Origin: Hyphomonadaceae bacterium
Lineage (GTDB): Bacteria > Pseudomonadota > Alphaproteobacteria > Caulobacterales > Hyphomonadaceae
Assembly (NCBI GenBank): GCA_016714495.1
Contig: JADKDU010000002.1
Location: 124,001-188,000, forward strand
Length of the DNA stretch: 64,000 bases
Direction of reading: 5' to 3'
Under the pieces are notes generated by a model that saw only the letters and a program-made list of their open reading frames with translations, had not been told where the DNA came from and searched no databases. Shown here piece by piece: positions 18,412-27,481 of the stretch (positions are counted from its first letter, which is position 1; each line of letters opens with the position of its first letter). The translations under genes and the position numbers were made by a program.

Positions 18412-19863
18412 TCAGCAGGATCTTGTTCGCACCGTCTCGGATTTCGGGCGGATGTAGGCGGATGTGGCGCCGGTTGTGAGCGTGATGCTCACTTGCGTGG
18501 GGGCGTTGTCGAGCTGGGGCGTGACGGCGCCGTTGATGGCGAGGTTGTGCGCGACGAGCGTCAGCGTAGCCCCGGCGGGGAGGCCCGAAGCGAGCGTGTT
18601 GATCGTGGCGGCTTCGTTCGGACCGAGCGTCATGCGGTCGCCCATGCGAACGGTCTGCTGGCCGGCGTTGGCGCTGATGTCGAACGTAGCGCCGGGCAGG
18701 TTTGCGAGGTCGATGAAGACGCGGCCGGAGCGGACGCCGTCGATGATCGCTTTTGGGGATAGGCTGCTGCTGTAGACGGCGGTTACGGGAAAGCCGATCG
18801 GCGGTTGCCTTGCGCCAGTGCGGTCTGTGGCGTCGTGATTGTCGCTGCCGCCGATGGCGGTGAGGCGATAGCCCTGTTTCAGAAGGTTGTTCCAGAAGCG
18901 GATGCCTGCGGCGGGGCCGGTCGTGCGGACCGAGCTGCCATTGGCGATTTCGATGGCGGTGACGCGCGACCAGTCGGTGTCTGCGGTCCAGCCGCAGCCC
19001 ATGCAGATTTCGCCGGAGGGCAGGCCGGGATGATTGATCGAGACGAAGGCGTCTTGGGCGGAGGCTTCATCGAAGAGTTTTGCGAGCGTGGGTAGATGTG
19101 GGGAGCCGAGCTGGAAATCGAGGAAGCTCGTATTTCCAATGACGTTGGCGTGGCCGAAGAAGCTGGTGATCTCGGTGCCGGGGATCAGCAGGGTGTTGGG
19201 GAAGTTGCGTTGCTGCGCGGCGATGTCGGCCAATTGCGTGATGGTGTTGTGGTCGGTGATGGCGATGAAGTCGAGGCCGGCGTCGCGGGCGGCTTCGAAT
19301 GTGTGGATGGAGGGACATGGGGCGCGGGCGCCGGCGATGGCGCATGACCCATCCGAATGCGCGGTGTGGGCGTGGAAGTCGCCACGGCGCCAGCCGGGGG
19401 CGGCGGCGAGCGTGGTCGGCGCGTAGGCGACAGGTTTGGCTGTTGCGGGGACTGGAGTTGTGGAGAGGGTTATGGTCGCCGCATAGCGCGAGGTCTGGCC
19501 GTCGCGGATATTGGGGACGCCGAGGATGAGCTTCCATTCGCCGGGTTGGATGGCGCCGGGCCGGTAGGACGGTGTGGCGTCGGATGCGCCGACTTCGATG
19601 TGGGCCTTGTTGCCGCCGCTCCAGCCGCGCTGGCCTTGTGGGTCGCGCAAGCCGAGGTCGATGACGGTGCGGTTGTCCTTGTCGTAGGTGAAATCGATGC
19701 TGATGCGCGTTGCGCCGGCGGGCACGGTGAAGGGGAGTTCGCGATAGGTCTGGTGATCGGCGCGTGTGATTTCGCCGGTGAGCGTAATGGGTGGCGACGC
19801 GGGTGCTGGCGTGGTGGCGCAGGCGGTTAGGGCGAGTGCTGCGGCGATCAGGATGTTGCGCAT
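18412..19863 (-). CDS. CehA/McbA-like PHP-domain metallohydrolase lipoprotein, C-terminus frameshifted
   Basis: 483 residues as read. A lipoprotein signal (ALALTACATT) is followed by a beta-sandwich domain (about 30-140) and a PHP-type metal domain: GDFHAHTAHSDGS, ITDHNTITQ, IPGTEITSFFGHANVIG, SINHPG and IGGSDNHD supply the metal ligands. Relatives hydrolyse carbamates or phosphoesters. The frame ends with SETVRTRSC, but inserting one base near 18442 continues in a family-like tail, KILLIGNPIYVSPP, ending at 18380. A one-base deletion, real or an assembly error, is therefore likely. The loss touches only the last ~20 residues and may be tolerated. Confidence 0.87.
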   Translation of the reverse strand: MRNILIAAALALTACATTPAPASPPITLTGEITRADHQTYRELPFTVPAGATRISIDFTYDKDNRTVIDLGLRDPQGQRGWSGGNKAHIEVGASDATPSYRPGAIQPGEWKLILGVPNIRDGQTSRYAATITLSTTPVPATAKPVAYAPTTLAAAPGWRRGDFHAHTAHSDGSCAIAGARAPCPSIHTFEAARDAGLDFIAITDHNTITQLADIAAQQRNFPNTLLIPGTEITSFFGHANVIGNTSFLDFQLGSPHLPTLAKLFDEASAQDAFVSINHPGLPSGEICMGCGWTADTDWSRVTAIEIANGSSVRTTGPAAGIRFWNNLLKQGYRLTAIGGSDNHDATDRTGARQPPIGFPVTAVYSSSLSPKAIIDGVRSGRVFIDLANLPGATFDISANAGQQTVRMGDRMTLGPNEAATINTLASGLPAGATLTLVAHNLAINGAVTPQLDNAPTQVSITLTTGATSAYIRPKSETVRTRSC

Positions 19864-20028
19864 GAGTCCGTCCCTCGATTTTGGATGGAGCTTAGACCGG
19901 CCTCCCGCTTGTGGGCAGGGGTTGGGGTGGGGGCTGTTGGACGGGAGGTTGTTTTTGTGACGGATGGTGTGTGGAACTCGCGTCCCCGCCCGTCCCCACG
20001 GGGAGGGGAATGCTTGTTGCGACGGTCG

Positions 20029-20062
20029 AAAAAAAACGCCGCCCCATTTTTGGAGCGGCGTT
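20029..20062 (-). terminator. Rho-independent terminator of the M2 peptidase gene
   Basis: Perfect 8-bp stem (AACGCCGC / GCGGCGTT, 20035-20042 and 20055-20062) followed, on the minus strand, by eight T residues. It lies 23 bases past the peptidase stop. Confidence 0.85.
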
Positions 20063-20084
20063 CTTGGTAGGGCTCAGTTTCGAC

Positions 20085-22022
20085 TCACCACCTGCACTGC
20101 TGGCCCTTGTTCTGTTCCTTCAGCCACGCCTGCAGCGGAGCGAAGTAGGCGACGATGGCGGCTCCGTCGATTTCGCGGGTTCCGGTGAAGGCTTCGAGAG
20201 CGTCGGGCCAGGGTTTGCTGGCGCCCATTTCCAGCATCTTCGTGAACTTCGCGCCGACGTCGGTGTTGCCGTAGATCGAGCAGCGGTGCAGCGGGCCGGT
20301 CCAGCCGGCCTGTTCGCACGCGGCCTTCTGGAACTGGAACTGCAGGATGAAGGAGAGGAAGTAGCGCAGGTAAGGCGTGTTGCCGGGCACGTGGAATTTG
20401 GCGCCGGGGTCGAACGCGTCGGTCGGACGCGGGCCGGGAGGCGTGATACCCTGATATTTCAGGCCCAGATCGACCCAGGCCTGGTTGTAGGTCGCGGGCG
20501 TGGTCTCGCCGCGGAAGACCTGCCAGCGCCATTTGTCGACCTTGAGGCCGAAGGGCAGGAAGGCGACCTTCTCGAGCGCGCGGTCCATCAGCAGGCCGAT
20601 GTCGGCGTCGGCCGACGGGACCTTTGTGATGAGGCCGATCTGCTTGAGATATTCCGGGGTGATCGAGAGAGCGACGAAATCGCCGATCGCTTCGTGGAAG
20701 CCGTCGTTGGCGCCATTGCGGAACAGGAAGTCCTGCTTGTTGTAGGCGCGCTGGTAGAAATTGTGGCCGAGCTCGTGGTGGATGGTGGAGAAGTCTTCAG
20801 CATTCACCTGCGTGCACATCTTGATGCGGATGTCGTCCACATTGTCGACGTCCCATGCGGAGGCGTGGCAGATGACTTCGCGATCGCGCGGGCGGGTGAT
20901 GAGCGAGCGTTGCCAGAAGGTTTCCGGCAAGGCGGGCAGGCCGAGCGATGTGTAGAAGGCCTCGCCCGTCTTCACCATCTTGATGGGATCGTATTTCTTC
21001 GCGACGAGCACCTTGTTGAGGTCGAAGCCCGGATCGGACGAGGGCGGCGCGACGATGTCGTAGATGCCGTTCCACTGCTGCGCCCACATATTGCCGAGCA
21101 GGTCGGCGCGGATCGGGCCGGTCTTGGGCTGGACGGCGTCGCCGTATTTCGCATTCAGCTTGGCGCGCGTGTAGCAGTGGAGATCGTTGTAAAGCGGCTG
21201 GACCTGGGTCCACAAGCGCTCGACCGTCTTTTCCATGTCGGCGGAGGGCATGTCGTAGTTCGACAGCCACATGTCGGCGATGTCCTTGAAGCCGAGTTCC
21301 TTGGCCCCGGCATTGCCGATCTCGATCATGCGCTGGTAGTCGGGTTTCATCACGGGCGAAATGGCGTGCCAGCCTTCCCACATGGCTTTCAGGATTTTCG
21401 GATCACGGGATTCAGAAAGCACGAGCGAGGCTTCTTCCAGCGTGAGCGGCGCCTTCGGGTCGCGCGCCTCTTCCTTGCCGCGGGAACGATTGATGATGTT
21501 GAGGACGGCCTTGACGTCGAACTTGCTGTCATCGAGCGCGACCTTGCCCTTGCCATAGGTCGACTGCAGGTCGGTCATGATGGTGTTGAGTTCGTCGGCG
21601 ACGGCCTTCTGTTGCTCGGGCGTGCCGGTGGACGGGGCTGGCATCACCATCCCGGCTTTCAGGATGTCCATCTTGCGCTTCTGCTCAGGCGTCATGGGCA
21701 CGCCTTCGAACTTCTTGGTCTCGTTGGCGAGACGGACGGAGATCAGCGTGCCGGCCGAGCCGGCCCAGGCGTTGAGCCAGTCGGTGTCCTCAGTGATGAA
21801 GTTCGCGTTCACCCAGGCGATGCGATAGGCGTAATCGCTGTAGTCCATCAGCTCCTTTTCGGCGGCGGCGAGGAAGGCTGCTGGATCGGGTTTCGGCGCG
21901 GGGGCGGGGGCGGCGAGCTGAGCTACAGGCGTGGGTGCGAGAACAGCGGGTTCGGGCGTGCTGGTGCAGCTTGAGAGAAGAAGTGCGCCGATCGCGGCGC
22001 CGCACAGCAGAAACTGTCTCAT
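20085..22022 (-). CDS. M2 family zinc peptidase (ACE-like) lipoprotein
   Basis: 645 residues. A lipoprotein signal with LLSSCTST is followed by a proline/alanine-rich linker and a full M2 peptidase domain. The zinc motif is HHELGHNFYQRAY (HExxH) and the downstream glutamate lies in DGFHEAIGDF. M2 enzymes, related to angiotensin-converting enzyme, remove C-terminal dipeptides; bacterial members are periplasmic. Start ATG at 22022 follows AGGA by 8-9 bases. A strong terminator follows the gene, so it appears monocistronic. Confidence 0.94.
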   Translation of the reverse strand: MRQFLLCGAAIGALLLSSCTSTPEPAVLAPTPVAQLAAPAPAPKPDPAAFLAAAEKELMDYSDYAYRIAWVNANFITEDTDWLNAWAGSAGTLISVRLANETKKFEGVPMTPEQKRKMDILKAGMVMPAPSTGTPEQQKAVADELNTIMTDLQSTYGKGKVALDDSKFDVKAVLNIINRSRGKEEARDPKAPLTLEEASLVLSESRDPKILKAMWEGWHAISPVMKPDYQRMIEIGNAGAKELGFKDIADMWLSNYDMPSADMEKTVERLWTQVQPLYNDLHCYTRAKLNAKYGDAVQPKTGPIRADLLGNMWAQQWNGIYDIVAPPSSDPGFDLNKVLVAKKYDPIKMVKTGEAFYTSLGLPALPETFWQRSLITRPRDREVICHASAWDVDNVDDIRIKMCTQVNAEDFSTIHHELGHNFYQRAYNKQDFLFRNGANDGFHEAIGDFVALSITPEYLKQIGLITKVPSADADIGLLMDRALEKVAFLPFGLKVDKWRWQVFRGETTPATYNQAWVDLGLKYQGITPPGPRPTDAFDPGAKFHVPGNTPYLRYFLSFILQFQFQKAACEQAGWTGPLHRCSIYGNTDVGAKFTKMLEMGASKPWPDALEAFTGTREIDGAAIVAYFAPLQAWLKEQNKGQQCRW

Positions 22023-22130
22023 GTCGCGGTCCTAATTGGAAAGTTGGGCCCTGATGGGTCGGCGCAAAGACTAATCGCGCACGGTGCCCGGTCAACCAGC
22101 AGGAGAATTGTGCATAGCGCGCAACGGAAA

Positions 22131-22156
22131 CCGCCCCGGAATTGCTTCCGGGGCGG
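22131..22156 (-). terminator. Terminator of the MacAB-NodT operon
   Basis: Stem of 10 bp (CCGCCCCGGA / TCCGGGGCGG) with a 6-base loop, followed on the minus strand by TTTCC. It lies 26 bases past the NodT stop. Confidence 0.7.
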
Positions 22157-22181
22157 CTTTGTCGTCCAGATTTAGAAGAAC

Positions 22182-23630
22182 CTACTTCCCGTTGGCTGTG
22201 GAGGCCGGGGTCGCGAGCGGTGTCGCCTGGGTCGGGTTGCCGCCGAGGGCTGCGTGCAGCGTGATCCACTGCTCGAGGCGGGCGCGGCGGTTGGCGATGA
22301 GCGCGCTCTCCGCGAACTCGGCGCTGTTGCGCACCGTGAACAGGTTGAGCAGGCTTTCCGAACCTTCCTGATATTTCAACTCGCCGAGGCGCAGCACTTC
22401 TTGTGCGGCGGTAGACGCTTTCTGCAGGGCAGCGTTACGCGAGGCCAGCGTGTCCAGTGTGTCGATCGCGCCGACAATGTCGCCATAGGCGTTGATGATC
22501 GTCTGGCCGTAACGCTCAAGAGCCGCGCGCTCCTGCGAGTTGGCGGCCTTGACGCGGGCGTCGACAGCGCCGCCGTCGAAGATGATCTGCGCCAGTGAGG
22601 CGCCGATCGAGAGCGCCAAGCCGTCGAAGTCAAACAGGTCGACGGTCGAGTTCTGAGTGTTCTGCAGGCCGAGCGACAGGTCAGCGTTGAGTTGGGGCCA
22701 AGGCGCCATCGAGGCGATGCGCGTGTTGGCGAAGGTCTGAATCATGTTCAGTTCGGCCGCGACAACGTCGGGGCGCGAACGTACGGTGAGTTCCGGCAGG
22801 CCGAGCGGCGGGGTAGCCGGCGGCTCGGGCAGGGTTCCCGTGATCGCCAGCTTGTTCTGCGGGAAACGGCCAAGCGCGAGTTCGAGCGCGCGCACAGCCG
22901 ACCGCAGCGAAGCTTCCGACGCGATGACCGAGTCTTCGGCCTGGGCGAGGTTGGATTCGCCAAGCACCAACTCGTCGCGGGCGATGGAGCCGGCGTCGAA
23001 GCGGGTCTGCGTGATGCGGAAGGTCTGGCGCTGGCGGTCGATCGACTGACGGTCGAGCGCGAGCTGAAGTTGGCCTTCGATCACCGAGAAGTAGGCGCGG
23101 GCGACCTGTGCCGCGATCTGGCGGCGGGTCTGTTCATAGACGGCCTCTGTCGAGCGCAAGCCGGCGGCCGACGCCTGTATAGAGGCGTTGAGGTCGCCCA
23201 TGATGTCGACGTCGTAGGTGGCCGACAAGGCGAACGAATATTGGTCGACATTGTTGCCGAGATCGTCGGTCAGCGCGGAGGTGCGCGCGCCGACAGATCC
23301 GCCGACCTGCGGGAAGAGTCGCGAACGCGTCGACTGCAGCGCGTATTCTGACTGGCGCACGCTTTCGATCGCGGCGCGCAGCGAGCGGTTGTTTTCGAGC
23401 GCTTCGCGTACATAAGCGACGAGCTGCGCGTCGTTGAAGACGCCGTAGTCAGCAATGGTTGCCGAGGCGTCGCCCGTCATCTGGGCGACGGTCCAGTCGG
23501 TGGGCATGCCGGCGCGCTTGGCCGACATGGCTTCGAACGCAGGTTCTGCGATGGGGAGGTGACCGCACGCGGATGCGAGAACGGCCAGGGCGCCCGCGGA
23601 CACGCCGCGGGTCATGTTGTTTTTAATCAT
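22182..23630 (-). CDS. NodT-type efflux outer-membrane lipoprotein (TolC superfamily)
   Basis: 482 residues. The lipoprotein signal ends LASACGH. The body shows the duplicated outer-membrane-efflux repeats, each with long coiled-coil helices (for example ARAYFSVIEGQLQLALDRQSIDRQR) and the strand segments around YDVDIMGDLNASIQ and FDGGAVDARVKAAN. It would form the trimeric exit duct for the MacA/MacB proteins encoded upstream. Its ATG lies inside the end of the macB-like gene with an 8-base overlap, so translation is coupled. A second ATG at 23615 is possible. Confidence 0.92.
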   Translation of the reverse strand: MIKNNMTRGVSAGALAVLASACGHLPIAEPAFEAMSAKRAGMPTDWTVAQMTGDASATIADYGVFNDAQLVAYVREALENNRSLRAAIESVRQSEYALQSTRSRLFPQVGGSVGARTSALTDDLGNNVDQYSFALSATYDVDIMGDLNASIQASAAGLRSTEAVYEQTRRQIAAQVARAYFSVIEGQLQLALDRQSIDRQRQTFRITQTRFDAGSIARDELVLGESNLAQAEDSVIASEASLRSAVRALELALGRFPQNKLAITGTLPEPPATPPLGLPELTVRSRPDVVAAELNMIQTFANTRIASMAPWPQLNADLSLGLQNTQNSTVDLFDFDGLALSIGASLAQIIFDGGAVDARVKAANSQERAALERYGQTIINAYGDIVGAIDTLDTLASRNAALQKASTAAQEVLRLGELKYQEGSESLLNLFTVRNSAEFAESALIANRRARLEQWITLHAALGGNPTQATPLATPASTANGK

Positions 23631-24861
23631 ATCTGAGCGCCTGGATTGGATCGAGTTGAGCTGCCCTACGGGCGGGGAAGAAGCCGAAGATCAGACCGAC
23701 GGAGGCCGCAGCCCCCAGTGCCGTCGCAACGATGATGGGGGAAACCACCATTGGCGCCTGAGACAGCTGTGCGTAACCAAGGACGCCCAGCCACCCAATC
23801 GCCATGCCAATGACCCCGCCCAGAGTGCAGAGTGCAATAGCCTCGAAGAGGAATTGTAGAAGGATGTCGCCGCCGCGCGCGCCGATCGCCATGCGCAGCC
23901 CGATCTCGCGCGTCCGTTCGGTGACGGAGACAAGCATGATGTTCATGACCCCGACGCCGCCCACGATGAGCGAAACAGCAGCGGTAAATGCAAGGAGCGT
24001 GCTCATTGTTTCAGCCACAGCTGCGCGCTGCTTTATCATGTCAGCGAAGTTAACAACCATGAAATTGTCCGGTTGGCCGGGCTCTATGCGGCGCCGGTCG
24101 CGCATCATGGTGGAGACCTCTTCCTGCGCCTCGGCGACGTCATAGCCGTCCTGAACGAGGATCTGTATGCGCGAAACGTGACGGGAAACCCAGCGATTGC
24201 CGCCCGTTATCCGATTTCTAACCATGCTTAACGGACCCACGAGCGTGTCATCGCGGTCAGGCCCCATGCCGCCACCGCCGCCCTGGCCCTTTGACTCGAG
24301 CACGCCGATGACTTCGACGGGCACGCTGTTGACGCGAATACGCTGGCCCACAATGTTTCCACCCGGAAACAGGTTCTTGGCCGCGGTTTTGCCAACCACG
24401 ACGACGGCGGCGCCGCCCTGTGCTTCCTGTTCGCTGAACGCGCGGCCCTCATCGACCTTCCAGTTGTTGACCTCGAAGAATGATGCCGTACCGCCCTGTA
24501 TGTTGGTGACCCAATTCGCCTCTTCGGAGACTGCATTCGCCTGACCGGAGAGTATGCCGGTCGCGGACTCGACGAAGGGCAGGTCGGCGACGGCGGCGAC
24601 ATCCGTCTCATTGAAGGGCCGGCCGGAGCCGCCGCCCTGGTTGCGGCCGCCGCGATTCATCGTGCCGGGCTGAAGCGTCAGAACGTTGGTGCCGACGGCG
24701 CTGATCTGCTTCTCGATGGCGGCCTTCGCGCCTTCGCCGATCGACATCATGACCATCACCGACGCGACGCCGATGATGATGCCCAGCATGGTCAGCAGGC
24801 TGCGCAGCGGGTTAGAGAACAGGGCTTCTGCGGCCGAGCTGGTGGCGACGCCGTACTTCAT
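23623..24861 (-). CDS. MacB-type ABC transporter permease
   Basis: About 412 residues from ATG at 24861; a longer open frame upstream overlaps the ATPase and is not used. The first membrane segment (LRSLLTMLGIIIGVASVMVM) is followed by a ~230-residue periplasmic domain and three C-terminal segments with the MacB_PCD/FtsX motifs GVMNIMLVSVTERTREIGLRMAIGA and FGFFPARRAAQLDPIQALRYD. It is the membrane part of a MacAB mechanotransmission exporter, here separate from its ATPase, unlike E. coli MacB. It starts 2 bases after the ATPase stop. Confidence 0.94.
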   Translation of the reverse strand: MKYGVATSSAAEALFSNPLRSLLTMLGIIIGVASVMVMMSIGEGAKAAIEKQISAVGTNVLTLQPGTMNRGGRNQGGGSGRPFNETDVAAVADLPFVESATGILSGQANAVSEEANWVTNIQGGTASFFEVNNWKVDEGRAFSEQEAQGGAAVVVVGKTAAKNLFPGGNIVGQRIRVNSVPVEVIGVLESKGQGGGGGMGPDRDDTLVGPLSMVRNRITGGNRWVSRHVSRIQILVQDGYDVAEAQEEVSTMMRDRRRIEPGQPDNFMVVNFADMIKQRAAVAETMSTLLAFTAAVSLIVGGVGVMNIMLVSVTERTREIGLRMAIGARGGDILLQFLFEAIALCTLGGVIGMAIGWLGVLGYAQLSQAPMVVSPIIVATALGAAASVGLIFGFFPARRAAQLDPIQALRYD

Positions 24862-24863
24862 GC

Positions 24864-25583
24864 TCAGCCCCCACGCGCGCGCTTGAGTTCGGGATGGGCG
24901 GTGTCGGCCTCGACCTTGCCGTCTAGAAAATGAATCTGGCGGGCGGCGTAGGACGCGACTTCGGCTTCGTGCGTGATGACCACGACGGTGATGCCTTGGC
25001 GATTGAGATCCTGCATCAACTGCATGATCTCGACTGTGGTTTTGCTGTCGAGTGCGCCGGTGGGTTCGTCTGCCAGGAGAATGCGGGGGCGATTGGCCAG
25101 CGCACGGGCGATGGCGACGCGCTGCTGCTGGCCGCCCGAAAGTTGCATTGGCCGGTGATCCATGCGCGAGCCCAGGCCGACCATTTCGAGGCATGCGCGG
25201 GCGCGGGCGTCGATATCGCCGACATCCTTGCGGGCATAGCGCAGGGGCAGGCGCACGTTCTGGAAGGCGTCCTGCCGGGGCAGGAGGTTGAATTGCTGGA
25301 AGACGAAACCAAGCGTCTCGTTTCGCAGATCAGCGAGTTCGTCGCGATTCATTTCCGACAGCGCCCGCCCATTGATCCACATCTCCCCGGATGTGGGGCG
25401 GTCAAGCGCGCCGATCAAGTTCATCAGCGAGGACTTACCCGAACCAGATGGACCCATAATCGCTACGAATTCGCCCTCATGGATATCCAGCGTTACGCCA
25501 TCGAGGGCGCGTACTTCCTGGTCGCCCATACGGTAGATCCGCGTCAGGTCGCGGCAAGAGATGATGGGGCGCGTGGCTGCCAT
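24864..25583 (-). CDS. MacB-type ABC transporter ATP-binding protein
   Basis: About 239 residues from ATG at 25583. All ABC motifs are intact: Walker A GPSGSGKSS, Q-loop VFQQFNLLP, signature LSGGQQQRVAIARAL, Walker B ILLADEPTGALD and the H-loop VITHE. It belongs to the LolD/MacB subfamily that drives FtsX-like permeases from the cytoplasm. The gene follows macA-like by 16 bases and precedes the permease by 2 bases. Confidence 0.96.
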   Translation of the reverse strand: MAATRPIISCRDLTRIYRMGDQEVRALDGVTLDIHEGEFVAIMGPSGSGKSSLMNLIGALDRPTSGEMWINGRALSEMNRDELADLRNETLGFVFQQFNLLPRQDAFQNVRLPLRYARKDVGDIDARARACLEMVGLGSRMDHRPMQLSGGQQQRVAIARALANRPRILLADEPTGALDSKTTVEIMQLMQDLNRQGITVVVITHEAEVASYAARQIHFLDGKVEADTAHPELKRARGG

Positions 25584-25599
25584 GTCTTCTCTTTCCGGC

Positions 25600-27252
25600 C
25601 TAAGGCTTGCCGGCAGTGTTGGCGCGGACGACGAATGTGTCGCCCTCCTTCGCGCCACGAATGATCTGGGCGTTAGAACCGTCTGAGAGTCCCAGCACCA
25701 GCTGGTGACGCTCAAGCTCTCCGGTCGCGCCGATGCGATAGACGGTGACGCGCTTCTGTGACTGCATTTCCGACATGCCCTTCGCGACGGCGGCGTATTC
25801 CTCTTCGCTCAGGTTGCGGCGGAAGACGGCTTCCTGTGTCTGTTGCATCTTGGCGCGGCGTTCCTGTCCGGCCTGTTGTTCAAGGATGCCTGGGGGCGGG
25901 CCGAAGCCGGGGCCGCCCACAATGCCGCCGGCCGGTTGCGGTTGTGCAGGGCGCGCGACAGAGGCCATCGCCTTCTGCATTTCATCGCGCATCTCGCCCA
26001 TGATCTTTTCGGCGCGCTCGGGGTCGATGCCGGCTGTCTTGAGTATTTCTGGGAGTTGGCCTTGCGGTCCGCCGAAGCCGCGACCGCCGCCTGGGCCGCC
26101 GCCGCTGCGCTGTCCGCCGCCTTCGCCGGGGCCGCCTGCTTGCGCAGCGCTGGGTCCGCCAGCGCCCATTGCACCGTCACGTTGGCCGCCGCCTTGTTGG
26201 CTTGGGCCATCGCGCGTTTCGGCGCGCATGGCTTCCATCACTTCCTTGGGCGGCTGGAAGCGCGTCGCATCATAGGCGATACGCAGCACGTCCGTGACGC
26301 GGTCGGCGGTGATCTCGACGTTCGCGGTCATGCCGGGCAGAAGTTTGCCATTCGGGTTGCGCGCATTGACCACCACCGTGTAGGTGACGACGTTCGCGGC
26401 CTCCGTCCCGAGCTGGCGTACCTGCACGACGGCGCCCTGAAAGCGTTCGCCGGGGAAAGCATCGACGGTGAAAACGACGGGGTCGCCATTGTCGATGCCG
26501 CCAATATCGGATTCGACGACCGCAGCCTCGATCTCGATCTGCGACAGGTCGGCGGCGACGACGAACAGGCTCTTGATCGACTCCGATGACTGGATGGTCT
26601 GGCCAACCTCAACGTCGCGGCCGAGGATCGCGCCATCGATGGGCGAGCGCACTTTTGTGCGCTCGAGGCGCGTGCGGGAATCGCTGACGGTAGCTCTCGC
26701 GGTCTCGAGGCCAGCGAGGGCAGACTTCAGCGAGACTTCTTCGGACTGCAAGGTCAGCTTCGCGTTGGTGTAGCTCTGCTCGGCGAGTTCCCAGGCCTGC
26801 TGGGAAATGGCCTGCTGGTCGAACAGGGCCTTCTGGCGGGTGAAGTTCTTCTGCGCGACATCGAGCGCGACTTTGGCGCGATCGATCGCGGCGCGGCTGG
26901 TGTCGACGGAGGCTTCGGACTGGCGCAGGCGGGCGAGGTTCTGGTCCAGCGTGTTCTGGAATGTCTCCGGATCGACTTGGGCGAGGACCTGATCCTTTTT
27001 GACGCGATCGTTGAAGTCGACATAGATCGCCGTGATCTTGCCGGAGACTTCCGAGCCGACATCCACCTTCTCGCGCGGCTGCACGGCGCCGGACGCGGAG
27101 ATGACACGGGCGACGTCGCCCTTGCTGACGGCAACCGTTTCATACGCATACTTGCCGATCGCTGTGTTGGCGCCGCCGCCGAACGTCAGCGCCGCCGCCC
27201 CGATCGCCACGATGACGGCGCCCGCGACCCCGACCAGAATTTTCTTGTCCAT
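25600..27252 (-). CDS. MacA-type periplasmic adaptor with glycine-rich insertion
   Basis: About 550 residues from ATG at 27252 (GGAAAG upstream). An N-terminal anchor (about 5-22) precedes biotinyl-lipoyl, alpha-hairpin (about 100-190) and beta-barrel domains: PREKVDVGSEVSGKI, RSPIDGAILGRDVEVGQT, and LPGMTANVEI. The membrane-proximal domain is split by an insertion of about 150 residues (roughly 345-495): first Gln/Gly-rich, then two charged helical stretches such as PERAEKIMGEMRDEMQKAM. The final strands (RVTVYRIGATGELERHQLVLGL) resume the fold. Typical MacA is ~370-400 residues, so the insertion explains the extra length. It links the inner-membrane ABC unit to NodT. Confidence 0.92.
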   Translation of the reverse strand: MDKKILVGVAGAVIVAIGAAALTFGGGANTAIGKYAYETVAVSKGDVARVISASGAVQPREKVDVGSEVSGKITAIYVDFNDRVKKDQVLAQVDPETFQNTLDQNLARLRQSEASVDTSRAAIDRAKVALDVAQKNFTRQKALFDQQAISQQAWELAEQSYTNAKLTLQSEEVSLKSALAGLETARATVSDSRTRLERTKVRSPIDGAILGRDVEVGQTIQSSESIKSLFVVAADLSQIEIEAAVVESDIGGIDNGDPVVFTVDAFPGERFQGAVVQVRQLGTEAANVVTYTVVVNARNPNGKLLPGMTANVEITADRVTDVLRIAYDATRFQPPKEVMEAMRAETRDGPSQQGGGQRDGAMGAGGPSAAQAGGPGEGGGQRSGGGPGGGRGFGGPQGQLPEILKTAGIDPERAEKIMGEMRDEMQKAMASVARPAQPQPAGGIVGGPGFGPPPGILEQQAGQERRAKMQQTQEAVFRRNLSEEEYAAVAKGMSEMQSQKRVTVYRIGATGELERHQLVLGLSDGSNAQIIRGAKEGDTFVVRANTAGKP

Positions 27253-27427
27253 CTTAGCTTTCCGCTCACCGGCCGACCCCGGCACGCCCGCGCCTTATTA
27301 TGCGACCTTAAATGAACAGCGCTGGTACTTCCGTCCGCGTCTCACGCAAAATTCAAAGTGGTAACAACCTGTCGCAAGCGTCTAAACGTCGAAAAACAAA
27401 GGCTTTCTGCGTGGCGGTACGCCGCGT

Positions 27428-27455
27428 TTGACGCACTCTCCCCCGGGGGGATAAT
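27428..27455 (+). promoter_or_regulatory. Putative sigma-70-type promoter
   Basis: TTGACG at 27428-27433 and GATAAT at 27450-27455 with a 16-base spacer, placing a start of transcription about 20 bases before the GTG at 27482. It matches the consensus at five of six positions in each hexamer. Confidence 0.45.
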
Positions 27456-27481
27456 GCTGCGAGGGACGGATTGCCGGTTCG

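Noticed and set aside
19911..21974. 687-codon open frame on the plus strand
   Set aside because: Antisense to the M2 peptidase with its zinc motif; the translation has no recognisable domain.
24862..25194. N-terminal extension of the MacB-type permease frame
   Set aside because: Overlaps the ATPase gene in another frame; ATG at 24861 starts the conserved permease.
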